A DNA stretch of 64,000 nt from Spirochaetales bacterium (GCA_003246335.1 QKAR01000145.1:19396-83395), one strand, 5' to 3'. Positions 30,492 to 39,627 are shown, numbered from the stretch's first letter. Translations and numbers: made by a program. The notes: a model not told the origin generated them from the letters alone.

Positions 30492-30760
30492 TGAGCGGTA
30501 TCAAGGAAAAAATTCTCGCGGGGGCGAAAATCATCGACGTCCGCACGCCGGACGAATACGCGGACGGCTGCTATCCGGGGGCGGTAAACATTCCGGTGAA
30601 TCAGCTGCCGCAGCGCATGTCCGAAGTGGGATCGAAAGACAAGCCGATCGTCGTGTATTGCGCCTCGGGCAGCCGGAGTTCGGTCGCTCAGGCGATGCTG
30701 AAGGCTCAGGGCTACGCGGACGTGACGAACGCCGGTGGCCTCGACGACATGCCGGCTTAG
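30491..30760 (+). CDS. Rhodanese-like domain protein
   Basis: IIDVRTPDEYADGCYPGAVNIPVNQL, VVYCASGSRSS; start overlaps previous stop (TAATG). Confidence 0.9.
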   Translation: MSGIKEKILAGAKIIDVRTPDEYADGCYPGAVNIPVNQLPQRMSEVGSKDKPIVVYCASGSRSSVAQAMLKAQGYADVTNAGGLDDMPA

Positions 30761-30769
30761 GAGGGATTA

Positions 30770-31168
30770 ATGAGAAAAACGAAACCGCGCGGCGCGTTTG
30801 CCGCGCTTTTGTCGGCCCTCATCCTCGTCGGCGGGGGCTGCGCGGCGGCTGAAACGTCCGGCGGTCTTATTGAGCCCGCTGAGGCGAAAGCCCTGATGGC
30901 CGCCAACGCGAAAACGGTATTGCTTGACGTGCGCACGGCGGAGGAATTCGCCGCGGGCCACATCGCCGGCGCGAAGCTGTTGCCGTACGACGCGATCGAC
31001 GCCTCCTCGGCCTCGGGATCCATCCCCTCGAAAGACGTTCCGGTGATCGTTTATTGCCGAAGCGGCCGTCGTTCCGCGATAGCCGCGAAAACGCTTCGCG
31101 ACCTCGGGTACCGAACGGTGTGGGATCTTGGGGCCATCGGAGCGTGGCCCTACGGCACGGTAAAGTAA
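30770..31168 (+). CDS. Exported rhodanese-like protein (possible lipoprotein)
   Basis: Signal peptide with ILVGGGCA; VLLDVRTAEEFAAGHIAGA; VIVYCRSGRRSA. Confidence 0.87.
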   Translation: MRKTKPRGAFAALLSALILVGGGCAAAETSGGLIEPAEAKALMAANAKTVLLDVRTAEEFAAGHIAGAKLLPYDAIDASSASGSIPSKDVPVIVYCRSGRRSAIAAKTLRDLGYRTVWDLGAIGAWPYGTVK

Positions 31169-31176
31169 CGCGATAA

Positions 31177-31209
31177 AACGCCTCGGGTTATTCCCGGGGC
31201 GTTTTTTTT
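31177..31209 (+). terminator. Rho-independent terminator
   Basis: AACGCCTCGGG-TTATT-CCCGGGGCGTT + T run. Confidence 0.9.
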
Positions 31210-31288
31210 GTAGGAAGGCGCGAGATTGTCAAATTTGTCTAATTAAGAATAATTCCGATTAATTTTTCGAAATTTACCTCCGATATTC

Positions 31289-31340
31289 TTGACATCAACT
31301 ATATATGGTGTATATTACCATACGCCGCATATATGTAGCG
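31289..31340 (+). promoter_or_regulatory. nrdD promoter with two candidate NrdR boxes
   Basis: TTGACA (31289-31294), 16-bp spacer, TATATT (31311-31316); box 1 CAACTATATATGGTGT (31296-31311), box 2 GCCGCATATATGTAGC (31324-31339). Confidence 0.6.
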
Positions 31341-31361
31341 GTGCTTGAAAGGGGCTAAGTT

Positions 31362-33659
31362 TTGATAAAAAGCATTCAAAAACGGGATGGGCGCGTCGTT
31401 CTCTATGATGAAACGAAAATCGCGAACGCGATTTTAAAGGCGATGGAAGCGGCTAATGAGGGCACTGCCTTTAACGCGGCGCAAATCGCCAACGCAGTCG
31501 AGAAATCTTTGGAAAACCGATTTGGGGAAAATCCCCCAAAAATCGAGGAAATACAGGATCAAGTCGAAAAAGAGCTGATGGTCGCCGGGTTCGAGGAAGC
31601 CGCGAAACGCTTCATTCTGTATCGGGCCGAGCGGACGCGCGTTCGCGAAACGCACACGCGCCTCATGAAAATTTTTGACGAGCTGACGAATACCGAGGCG
31701 ACGAAAAGCGACCTCAAGCGCGATAACGCGAACATCGACGGCGATACCGCCATGGGTACCATGCTGAAGTACGGAAGCGAGGCGGCGAAAGATTATTACG
31801 AAAAATACCTTTTGACGCCGGAGCAAAGCGAGGCCCATCGCAACGGCGATATCCATATCCACGATTTCGACTTTTACTCGCTGACGACGACATGTTGCCA
31901 AATTCAGCTGACGAAGCTCTTTAAGGGAGGGTTTTCCACCGGGCATGGGCACCTTCGCGAGCCGAACGATATTCAAAGCTATTCCGCCCTCGCATGTATC
32001 GCGATTCAGTCGAACCAGAATGACCAGCACGGCGGCCAGAGTATCGTCGACTTCGACTATGGGCTCGCCCCCGGCGTCGCGAAAACCTATCGAAAGAGCT
32101 ATTTGCGCAATCTCTATAAGGGTTTCGAGCTTTTGGCGCCGGACGCGGTCGCGTCAGGCTCGATTTCTCCCGAGTCGCTGAAAGCCGTCGCCGCTGAAAT
32201 CGAGGGCGAGACGGGAAAATACCCCCGCGTCACCGCCGACGCTGACTACCACGCGGCGGAAAAAACGGCGCTCGCGGCGAAAGGCGTTTCGCTTGAAACC
32301 GTCGAGCACGTTCAGGCGTTCGCCCTCAAAGAAGCGCTCGCGGAAACCGAAAAATCGACGTTTCAGGCCATGGAAGCGCTCATCCACAACCTCAACACGA
32401 TGCACTCCCGCGCGGGCGCGCAAACGCCGTTCAGCTCGATTAATTACGGAACGGACATATCGCCCGAGGGACGCATGGTCATGCGGAACGTGCTCAAGGC
32501 GACGGACGCTGGCCTCGGCCTCGGCGAGACGCCCATATTCCCGATTCAGATTTTCCGCGTGAAGGACGGCGTCAATTACCGCGAAGGCGACCCGAATTAC
32601 GACCTGTTCGTGCAAGCCTGCGAAGTGAGCGCGAAGCGACTGTTCCCCAACTTCAGCTTTATCGACGCGCCGTTCAACCTTCCGTACTATCGGCCAGGTC
32701 ACCCGGAAACCGAGGTCGCGTACATGGGCTGCCGCACGCGCGTCATGGGCAACACCCACGATCCGTCGAAAGAGGTCGCCCCGGGGCGCGGTAACCTCTC
32801 GTTCACCTCGATAAACCTGCCGCGTCTCGCGATCGAGAGCGCCGGCGACGAAAAAAAATTCTACGCCTCGCTGACCGAACGCATGGCGCTCGTCGTCAAT
32901 CAATTGCTCGACCGGTTCGCCATCCAAAGCGCGAAGCACGTGTACAACTATCCGTTCTTGATGGGGCAGGGCGTGTGGATCGACAGCGAGAAGCTCGGCT
33001 ATTCCGACACGGTCGGGGAAGTCCTGAAAGAGGGAACCCTGAGCGTCGGTTTCATCGGCCTCGCGGAAACGCTCGTGGCCCTCTACGGGCATCATCACGG
33101 CGAGAGCGAAGAGATGCAGAAAAAAGGCCTTGAGATCGTCTCGTTCATGCGGAAGTATCTCGACGACGAAAGCGCGCGCCGGAAGCTTAATTTCACCCTG
33201 CTCGCCACGCCGGCGGAAGGCCTTTCCGGAAGATTCGTCCGCATCGACCGAAAGAAATACGGCTCGATTCCCGGCGTTACCGACAAGGATTACTATACGA
33301 ACTCTTTCCACGTGCCCGTGCGCTTTAAAATTTCCGCATACGACAAGATCCATAAGGAAGCGCCCTATCACGCGCTGACGAACGCCGGCCATATCAGTTA
33401 CGTGGAGCTTGACGGCGACACGACGAACAACGTCGAGGCGTTCATGGCCGTCATTCGCTGCATGCACGACGCGGGGATCGGCTACGGCTCGATTAACCAC
33501 CCGGTCGACCGCGATCCCGTGTGCGGCTACAGCGGCATCATCGGCGAAACCTGCCCGCGCTGCGGACGCCGCGCCGGCGAGCCGGTGACGGAAGAAAAAC
33601 TGCGAGAATTGCGCCTGAAGTACAAGAATATTCCCGCGCTGAAATTTTGCGATTGCTAA
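31362..33659 (+). CDS. nrdD: Anaerobic ribonucleoside-triphosphate reductase, large subunit (ATP-cone, catalytic and Zn-site domains)
   Basis: IQKRDGRVVLYDETKIANAI ATP-cone; GDIHIHDFDFY; C-terminal CGYSGIIGETCPRCGRR Zn site; TTG start. No RVxGY glycyl-radical loop in this ORF. Confidence 0.93.
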   Translation: MIKSIQKRDGRVVLYDETKIANAILKAMEAANEGTAFNAAQIANAVEKSLENRFGENPPKIEEIQDQVEKELMVAGFEEAAKRFILYRAERTRVRETHTRLMKIFDELTNTEATKSDLKRDNANIDGDTAMGTMLKYGSEAAKDYYEKYLLTPEQSEAHRNGDIHIHDFDFYSLTTTCCQIQLTKLFKGGFSTGHGHLREPNDIQSYSALACIAIQSNQNDQHGGQSIVDFDYGLAPGVAKTYRKSYLRNLYKGFELLAPDAVASGSISPESLKAVAAEIEGETGKYPRVTADADYHAAEKTALAAKGVSLETVEHVQAFALKEALAETEKSTFQAMEALIHNLNTMHSRAGAQTPFSSINYGTDISPEGRMVMRNVLKATDAGLGLGETPIFPIQIFRVKDGVNYREGDPNYDLFVQACEVSAKRLFPNFSFIDAPFNLPYYRPGHPETEVAYMGCRTRVMGNTHDPSKEVAPGRGNLSFTSINLPRLAIESAGDEKKFYASLTERMALVVNQLLDRFAIQSAKHVYNYPFLMGQGVWIDSEKLGYSDTVGEVLKEGTLSVGFIGLAETLVALYGHHHGESEEMQKKGLEIVSFMRKYLDDESARRKLNFTLLATPAEGLSGRFVRIDRKKYGSIPGVTDKDYYTNSFHVPVRFKISAYDKIHKEAPYHALTNAGHISYVELDGDTTNNVEAFMAVIRCMHDAGIGYGSINHPVDRDPVCGYSGIIGETCPRCGRRAGEPVTEEKLRELRLKYKNIPALKFCDC

Positions 33660-33671
33660 AAAGGAGAAAAA

Positions 33672-33836
33672 ATGGAACCGAAAGAAATGAACCATGAGAG
33701 CGCCGCCGCGCAGTACGGAAAGGACGTCGGCTTTGAGCGCATTCGCCGGATCACCGGGTACCTCGTCGGGACGCTCGACCGCTTTAACGACGCCAAGCGC
33801 GCCGAGGAAGGCGATCGGGTTAAGCATGGCCTGTGA
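33672..33836 (+). CDS. 54-aa separate glycyl-radical domain peptide of class III RNR
   Basis: MEPKEMNHESAAAQYGKDVGFERIRRITGYLVGTLDRFNDAKRAEEGDRVKHGL; RITGYL...RVKH matches the C-terminal glycyl-radical loop of full-length NrdD (RVCGYL...RVKH). AAGGAG RBS; too short for the ORF track. Confidence 0.85.
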   Translation: MEPKEMNHESAAAQYGKDVGFERIRRITGYLVGTLDRFNDAKRAEEGDRVKHGL

Positions 33837-34449
33837 TTGCGCCCTGGCGCCGAGCCGCGAACCCGTCGCGGGTTCAGCGCCGGCGCGCGCGACGCCGATC
33901 CCGCTGTCGAATCCGATTCTGAATCTCGCCGGTATCGTCCAGGATTCCATCGTGGACGGACCGGGAATTCGCTGCGCGATTTTCGCGCAAGGCTGTTCGC
34001 ACGCCTGTCCCGGCTGCCATAACCCGGCGACGCACCCGTTTGGGATCGGCGTCGATATAGGCGTCGAAGAGATCGTTTCGCTCGTGCGGTCGAACCCGCT
34101 GGTAAGCGGCGTGACGCTTTCGGGCGGCGATCCGTTTTTCCAGGCCGAAGGATTCTCCGTTCTTGCCGCGCGGCTGAAGCGTCTCGGTTACGAGGTGGCG
34201 GCCTATACCGGTTTTACCTGGGAATCGCTGCTATCGTCGCGAGATCCGTCGGTTCAGGATTTGCTCCGCAATTTGGACATACTCGTCGATGGGCCGTTTT
34301 CTCTCGCCGAGCGGGACCTTTCGCTCCGCTTTCGCGGGAGCGGGAATCAACGCGTCATCGACGTGAAAAAAAGCTTCGCGGCGGACGCGGCGCGATCCGA
34401 CGCGGTTTTCGCGCCGATTCTGTGCGCCGAGCGCCGATGGGTCGGTTAG
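33826..34449 (+). CDS. nrdG: Anaerobic RNR-activating radical SAM protein
   Basis: Radical SAM motif CSHACPGCHNPATHPFG; SGGDPFFQ; IVDGPGIRCAIFAQGC. Confidence 0.93.
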   Translation: MACDCALAPSREPVAGSAPARATPIPLSNPILNLAGIVQDSIVDGPGIRCAIFAQGCSHACPGCHNPATHPFGIGVDIGVEEIVSLVRSNPLVSGVTLSGGDPFFQAEGFSVLAARLKRLGYEVAAYTGFTWESLLSSRDPSVQDLLRNLDILVDGPFSLAERDLSLRFRGSGNQRVIDVKKSFAADAARSDAVFAPILCAERRWVG

Positions 34450-34492
34450 GGGCCGCTCTCGCGGCGGGTTTCCGGTTTTCCCGTCTCCTCGC

Positions 34493-35797
34493 TTAGCTAT
34501 CCTGCGATTCCGGGTCTTCCTTTTTCACCATGATATCGAGAATCGTTTCGTCGGTTTGCTGCATGCCTTCTGCGGCGAGCGTCCCGACGCTGCCGATCGT
34601 TTTTTCCACGTCGTTTTTGACGATGCCGTCGCCCGGCAAGAACGTCTCGCTTTCCTCGGCGAGGCAGTGGGCGAGGATGGCGGCGTCGACCGCCGACGCG
34701 ATTTTCGCCGCGCACGAGGGTTTCGCGCCGTCGCAGATGATTCCCGAAACGTTCGCGAGGGTGTTCGTTATCGTCCGGCACACGCGGTCATAGCCGCCGC
34801 CGTAGAGGTACGAAATGCCCGCGCCGCTGCCGCAGGCCGCGCTCACGGCGCCGCAATACGCGGACAGTCGGCCGATCTTCGTCTTTTGGTGGATGGCGAC
34901 GAGATTGCTGCACACGAGCGCGCGAATGAGCGCCTCTCGGTCTCGGTGGAGGAATTTCGCGTACTCGATGACGGGAAGCGAGACCGTCATGCCCTGGTTC
35001 CCGCTGCCGGAGTTGATGACGACGGGAAAGTCGCAGCCGCTCATGCGCGCGTCCGATCCCGCCGCCGCCGCCGCGCGCGCGCGGTTCCTCACGTCGTCGC
35101 CGTAGTGCTTTAAAAGATTCGCTCCGACGTTCGCCCCGTATGGGTGCGTTAAGCCCTCCACGGCGATGTTCGTATTGTACTCGATTTGCCTTTCGATCAC
35201 GTCGCGTACGTCCTCGAGCCGAACCTCGTCCGCGAACGCGAGTATGTCGCCGACGTTGAGGCAGGTGCGGTCGCTTTGGGCATCCCCGTCTGATTTGGGG
35301 TCGAACGGCGCGTCGACGATTCGCTCGCCGTCGCGCTCGACGCGGACGATGTTCGTGTGGCGATGGACGATCTCGACGAGGGCTGAATGGGCTCCGGCAC
35401 GCACGGTGATTTCGATATGAAGTTTCGCCGGGGTTTTGAGCACGCCGACCTCGCAGGCGAGTTGACCCAAATATCGTTTCGCCTCGGCTATCTCGTCGGC
35501 GGTGATTCCGGTCAGTACCTCGAGTTCTCGTTCGGCCTTTCCCCCGACGATGCCGAGCGCGACGGCCGCCTCGATGCCCTTCATCCCGCCCGAATTCGGC
35601 ACGATGACGCCTTTTACGTTTTTAACGATGTTCCCGCTCACGCGAACCTCGGCGCGCTCGGGTCGCTCTCCCAGCGTTTCTCGGGCTTTGGCGGCGGCGA
35701 AGGCGATGGCGATCGGCTCGGTGCAGCCGAGCGCCGGAACGAGTTCCTCGCGCAAAATGCGCGCGTAGGCGGCGTATGTCTGTTCTGATAATCTCAA
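34493..35797 (-). CDS. UPF0597/L-serine dehydratase alpha-like (cysteine desulfidase-type) protein
   Basis: LVPALGCTEPIAIAFAAAKA, NVKGVIVPNSGGMKGIEAA, VVINSGSGNQGMTVSLPVIEYA, AACGSGAGISYLYGG. TTG start at 35797 behind GGGAGA. Confidence 0.82.
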   Translation of the reverse strand: MRLSEQTYAAYARILREELVPALGCTEPIAIAFAAAKARETLGERPERAEVRVSGNIVKNVKGVIVPNSGGMKGIEAAVALGIVGGKAERELEVLTGITADEIAEAKRYLGQLACEVGVLKTPAKLHIEITVRAGAHSALVEIVHRHTNIVRVERDGERIVDAPFDPKSDGDAQSDRTCLNVGDILAFADEVRLEDVRDVIERQIEYNTNIAVEGLTHPYGANVGANLLKHYGDDVRNRARAAAAAGSDARMSGCDFPVVINSGSGNQGMTVSLPVIEYAKFLHRDREALIRALVCSNLVAIHQKTKIGRLSAYCGAVSAACGSGAGISYLYGGGYDRVCRTITNTLANVSGIICDGAKPSCAAKIASAVDAAILAHCLAEESETFLPGDGIVKNDVEKTIGSVGTLAAEGMQQTDETILDIMVKKEDPESQDS

Positions 35798-35889
35798 AGA
35801 AAGTCTCCCGTAACGAAGGCGGGCCAAAACCCGCAATCGTTCCATTTTATACGCTCGCGCGGAGGTTCGCAATACGCGCCCGCGCGGCG

Positions 35890-37107
35890 TCAGCTCACCC
35901 AAACGAGGATCGCGAGGCCGGCGAATAGGACGCCGAGCGCGATTTTCCCGAGGAAGAGATTTCGCGCGAAGAAATCGCGGACGCGGTTTAAGCCGATTCC
36001 CACGACGCACAAAACGAGGACGGTGAGGAGGGGAATGAGGAAGGCGAGATTATAGAGGATAAGCCACGCGATCGGCGCGACATTCCCGTCGGTTTGGACC
36101 ATGTAGGCGATCGTCGGGAGGTAGACTTGACCCGTGCAGGCGAGCTCGAGGCAGGACACGAGGGCTCCGACGAAAAAGAGCGAAACGACGACGGCGGGAC
36201 TCGCCGGCTTGCCGTCGCGCGCCGCGTCGCGGATAACTTTGTGGATCGCCTTTTTGAGCGGCGCGGGGAGCTGGAGGCTCATTGCGGACGCTTTGCCCGC
36301 GCGGGCGCGGGCCGCGTCAACGAAGGACAATACCGCGAACGCCGCAGCTAGCCCCGCGAAGGCGAATCGAAGCGCGGCCTTAACGGCCGTGAACGCGGAG
36401 GCCGTTCTCAGCAATCCGGAAACGCCGAGGCCGATCGAGAAATACGCGGCAAAAACGCCGGCGACGAAGGCGAGCCCGCAGGATAGCACGCGTTTGCGCC
36501 CGCCCCCGCGAAGCGTTATCCACGACATGAAAAAAAGCATCGTCGCGAAGGCGCACGGATTTATCCCGTCGATGAGGCCGGCGACGGCTACCGGGACGAT
36601 GGCGAGGTTTTTTAGGCCCCTCGTTTTCCCCCCTTCCGGTTTAGTCGCTTCCGCGGGTCTTGACTGCTCGGGCCGATATTCGCCTCGTTGGGCAAAATAT
36701 CGCAGCTCGGGCAGAAGGTTCGCTTCGATCGCCGAGTTGCCCTGGTATACGTTGTTTCCGATGACGAGAACGGGAAAAATTTTGAAGGAAAATCCCCGAG
36801 CGGCGAGCTCTTTTTCGCATTGCGCGTATCCGCTCGCTGAAAGGATGTCGACGGCCTCCGACTCTGCCCGCACACCCGCCGCGCGCTCGGCCGCGGGAAG
36901 GTCTTTCGACATAAACGAGTCGCAGTGGTCGCAGCCGATTTCGCCGTAGTACCGGAGCGAGACGGTCGGCTCGGCGGCGCTCGGTTCTGGCTGCTGCGCC
37001 GCGCACGGCATCGGGAAAAACGCGAGCGCCGCGAGGGCGAGTAGGGTTCCGATCTTCCCTCGGGAAAATGAGCGCCGCCGCGCGGCGCGGGCATTTCGTT
37101 GTTTCAT
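35890..37107 (-). CDS. CxxC thioredoxin/glutaredoxin-like periplasmic domain fused to CcdA-like membrane domain
   Basis: Signal peptide, GEIGCDHCDSFM, then multi-TM with GLIDGINPCAFATMLFFMSW. Confidence 0.78.
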   Translation of the reverse strand: MKQRNARAARRRSFSRGKIGTLLALAALAFFPMPCAAQQPEPSAAEPTVSLRYYGEIGCDHCDSFMSKDLPAAERAAGVRAESEAVDILSASGYAQCEKELAARGFSFKIFPVLVIGNNVYQGNSAIEANLLPELRYFAQRGEYRPEQSRPAEATKPEGGKTRGLKNLAIVPVAVAGLIDGINPCAFATMLFFMSWITLRGGGRKRVLSCGLAFVAGVFAAYFSIGLGVSGLLRTASAFTAVKAALRFAFAGLAAAFAVLSFVDAARARAGKASAMSLQLPAPLKKAIHKVIRDAARDGKPASPAVVVSLFFVGALVSCLELACTGQVYLPTIAYMVQTDGNVAPIAWLILYNLAFLIPLLTVLVLCVVGIGLNRVRDFFARNLFLGKIALGVLFAGLAILVWVS

Positions 37108-37132
37108 TGGGGCGAGTGTAGCATGAATGGGT

Positions 37133-37657
37133 CTATAATGGCTTGCGGTACGTTTCCCAGTCGGAGAGGGCCTTTCCCCCGCGGGATTCGTAAAAAGCCT
37201 TCGCCTTCGCGTTCCAGCCCAACACCTGCCACTCAAGGCGGGAGCAGCCTTCCTTGATCGCGCGGCTTTCGAGCCAGGCGAAAATCGCCGTCGCGATGCC
37301 GTGCCCGCGATATTCCCCGTCGACGAAAATATCCTCGACGAAAAGACCGGGCCGCCCGGCGAAAGTTGAGTACGTGTAATACCAAGACGCGAACGCGACC
37401 GCCTTTTTCGCGGGAGCCGCGCGGCCTTCTACTCGCTCGGCGTCGCATTCGACGAGCAGCCCGTTTACCCGCCTGCGCTCGAAAAAATCGGCGGCTAAAC
37501 CCTCCGGCGTTGACTCGACGCGATGCAGGAGCTTTTCGAATTCGGCGAGCTTTCGGATTAACCCGTAGAGCGTCGTCTCGTCGCCCCGCGTCGCCTCGCG
37601 AATCGAGAACCCCGGGGGAAGCGTCGCCTCTCGGCGCGTCACGCGCAGCCCGGGCAT
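37133..37657 (-). CDS. GNAT-family N-acetyltransferase
   Basis: FSIREATRGDETTLYGLIRKLAEFEKL; LFVEDIFVDGEYRGHGIATAIFAWLE; EWQVLGWNAKAKAFYESRGG. Confidence 0.88.
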   Translation of the reverse strand: MPGLRVTRREATLPPGFSIREATRGDETTLYGLIRKLAEFEKLLHRVESTPEGLAADFFERRRVNGLLVECDAERVEGRAAPAKKAVAFASWYYTYSTFAGRPGLFVEDIFVDGEYRGHGIATAIFAWLESRAIKEGCSRLEWQVLGWNAKAKAFYESRGGKALSDWETYRKPL

Positions 37658-37926
37658 CCGGAGCAGCTTCCCGCGCAGGACTGCGGCCGCGCGAGGGCCT
37701 CGTACCATTGCTTGAGCTCGTCGATCTCCGACGCCTCTTCCTCGTCGGCCGCCTTGAGCTTCATGTTCCTGAACGCGTCGTCGATTTCGGCGGCGGAGGC
37801 GTCAAACCCGCGCTCTTTCATCGCGTCGTGAAAAAATTCGGGACTCTCGATGCCGTATAGGCCGTACCGAAAGTCTGCGTCCTCCTTGCATCGCTCGATA
37901 AACCGAAATGCGTCATTCATCGCCAT
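37639..37926 (-). CDS. Nif11-like small protein with C-terminal Cys-rich tail
   Basis: [47 protein letters not shown] resembles the Nif11 domain (PF07862); tail [13 protein letters not shown]. Overlaps the regulator gene (14 nt) and the GNAT gene (19 nt). Confidence 0.7.
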   Translation of the reverse strand: MAMNDAFRFIERCKEDADFRYGLYGIESPEFFHDAMKERGFDASAAEIDDAFRNMKLKAADEEEASEIDELKQWYEALARPQSCAGSCSGCPGCA

Positions 37927-39508
37927 GGCGTTCTCCTTTTCCCTTTAGTCCGTATTTCGCGACCCGCAGTCCCATGATCCGCTCCGTGACCCCGAGCCGC
38001 TCCGCCGTCTTCGCGACGTTGCCGTCGCATTTCTCGAGTTCTTCCCTAATGATTTCGCGCTCGTAGGAATCGAGCATTTCCTTGAGCGAGCTCGTGCGCG
38101 GCGCCTCTCCTTTCTCGACCGAGTAAATGCTCGGCGGCAAGTGGTAGGCGTGTATCGTGTCGGTCGTCGCGAGGATGACCGCCCGCTCCATGCAATTCTC
38201 GAGCTCGCGCACGTTTCCGGGCCAATCGTAGGCCATCATCAGATTGATGGCCTCGGTAGTCATTTTCCGAATTGTTTTCTGGTGTTCCTTGGAATACCGC
38301 TCGATGAAGTGATTCGCGAGAAGGACGATATCGGTCTTTCGCTCGCGAAGCGGCGGCACGACGAGGGGGAAGACGTTCAGCCGATAATAGAGGTCTTCCC
38401 TGAACCGCCCCTGCCGGATCATTTCCAAAAGGTCCCGGTTCGTCGCCGCGACGACGCGAACGTTGACGGAAATGGTTTCCGACCCGCCGACCCGCTCGAA
38501 TTCGCGTTCCTGCAGCACGCGAAGGAATTTCGACTGAACGCCGATCGGCATTTCGGCGACCTCGTCGAGGAAAATAGTCCCGCAGTTGGCCATCTCGAAC
38601 CGGCCCTTGCGCATCGTCGTGGCGTCCGTAAACGCTCCCTTTTCGTGCCCGAATAATTCGCTTTCGATGAGAGACTCCGGGATAGCGGCGCAATTCACCT
38701 TGACGAACGGTTTCCCCGCGCGCGGGGACCCGTAGTGGATCGCGTGGGCAATTTTCTCCTTACCGACCCCACTTTCCCCGAGCAACAGCACGGTGGCGTT
38801 CGTCGGGCAAACTTGCTCGATCTCTCGGTACAGCGTGCGCATGATTTTCGAGTTTCCGATGACGTTCTCCGGCCGGTAGCGCGTTTGCAGTTCGTCCTGA
38901 AGCCGAGAGTTTTCTTCTTTAAGCCTATCGAGCTCTTCCTGCGTCACTTGGCGCAAGCGGACGGCTTGGCTAATGGATGCGGCGACGATGGAGAATAGGC
39001 GAACGAGGGCCGCGAGTTCCGAGGGGCTTTTGCGCGTGATGTCGATGCCGATGGCGCCGATGACTTCGTTTTCGGTCTTGATCGGCACGCAAACGAAGGA
39101 GATATCCTTCGTGTCCAGCCGTTTGCGGGCTCCCGTTCGGTCGAGAAATAGCGGTTCTTCGGAAATTCGCGGTACCGAAATCGCGGTTCCGGTTTCGATG
39201 ACCCGGCCGGTAATGCCTTCCCCGGGGCGATAGTGCCCGCGCTCGACTTCCCGCTTGTCGTAACCCCAGGCTTCCTCGATGGCGATGTCGCTCGAGTTTC
39301 TATTGAGAATGGTGATGGTCCCGCGCAAAATTCCGAGTTGGCGGGCGATGGTATCGAGAACGGCGGGGAGAACCGCCTTTACGTCGAGGCTCTCGGCGAG
39401 GATCGTACCGATGTCGTAGAGGAGTCGTAATTCCCCGAGTTCTCGTTCCGCGTTATACGTCGCGTTCTGCGGGGAAGTTTGATTGTTCGCGTTACGAGTC
39501 CCGTCCAT
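37913..39508 (-). CDS. nifA: NifA/AnfA-type sigma54-dependent activator (GAF-AAA+-HTH)
   Basis: GAF domain; [68 protein letters not shown]. Start at MDGTRNANN. Confidence 0.85.
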   Translation of the reverse strand: MDGTRNANNQTSPQNATYNAERELGELRLLYDIGTILAESLDVKAVLPAVLDTIARQLGILRGTITILNRNSSDIAIEEAWGYDKREVERGHYRPGEGITGRVIETGTAISVPRISEEPLFLDRTGARKRLDTKDISFVCVPIKTENEVIGAIGIDITRKSPSELAALVRLFSIVAASISQAVRLRQVTQEELDRLKEENSRLQDELQTRYRPENVIGNSKIMRTLYREIEQVCPTNATVLLLGESGVGKEKIAHAIHYGSPRAGKPFVKVNCAAIPESLIESELFGHEKGAFTDATTMRKGRFEMANCGTIFLDEVAEMPIGVQSKFLRVLQEREFERVGGSETISVNVRVVAATNRDLLEMIRQGRFREDLYYRLNVFPLVVPPLRERKTDIVLLANHFIERYSKEHQKTIRKMTTEAINLMMAYDWPGNVRELENCMERAVILATTDTIHAYHLPPSIYSVEKGEAPRTSSLKEMLDSYEREIIREELEKCDGNVAKTAERLGVTERIMGLRVAKYGLKGKGERHGDE

Positions 39509-39598
39509 GCCGATCCTTTGTCTGAATCGCGGTATCGAACCCGGTAAAGCAAAGGTCCGCCCGATGAATTCCAGACCTTTCTGTATAATTATACCGCG

Positions 39599-39627
39599 AA
39601 TATGGTAATTTCTGCATATTTTGTCAA
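39599..39627 (-). promoter_or_regulatory. Candidate sigma70 promoter for the NifA-like regulator
   Basis: Minus strand TTGACA (39627-39622), 17-bp spacer, CATATT (39604-39599). Confidence 0.45.

Noticed and set aside
32154-33950. 598-aa antisense ORF across nrdD
   Set aside because: Long Arg/His/Asp-rich antisense frame typical of high-GC coding DNA; the opposite strand encodes an unambiguous NrdD.
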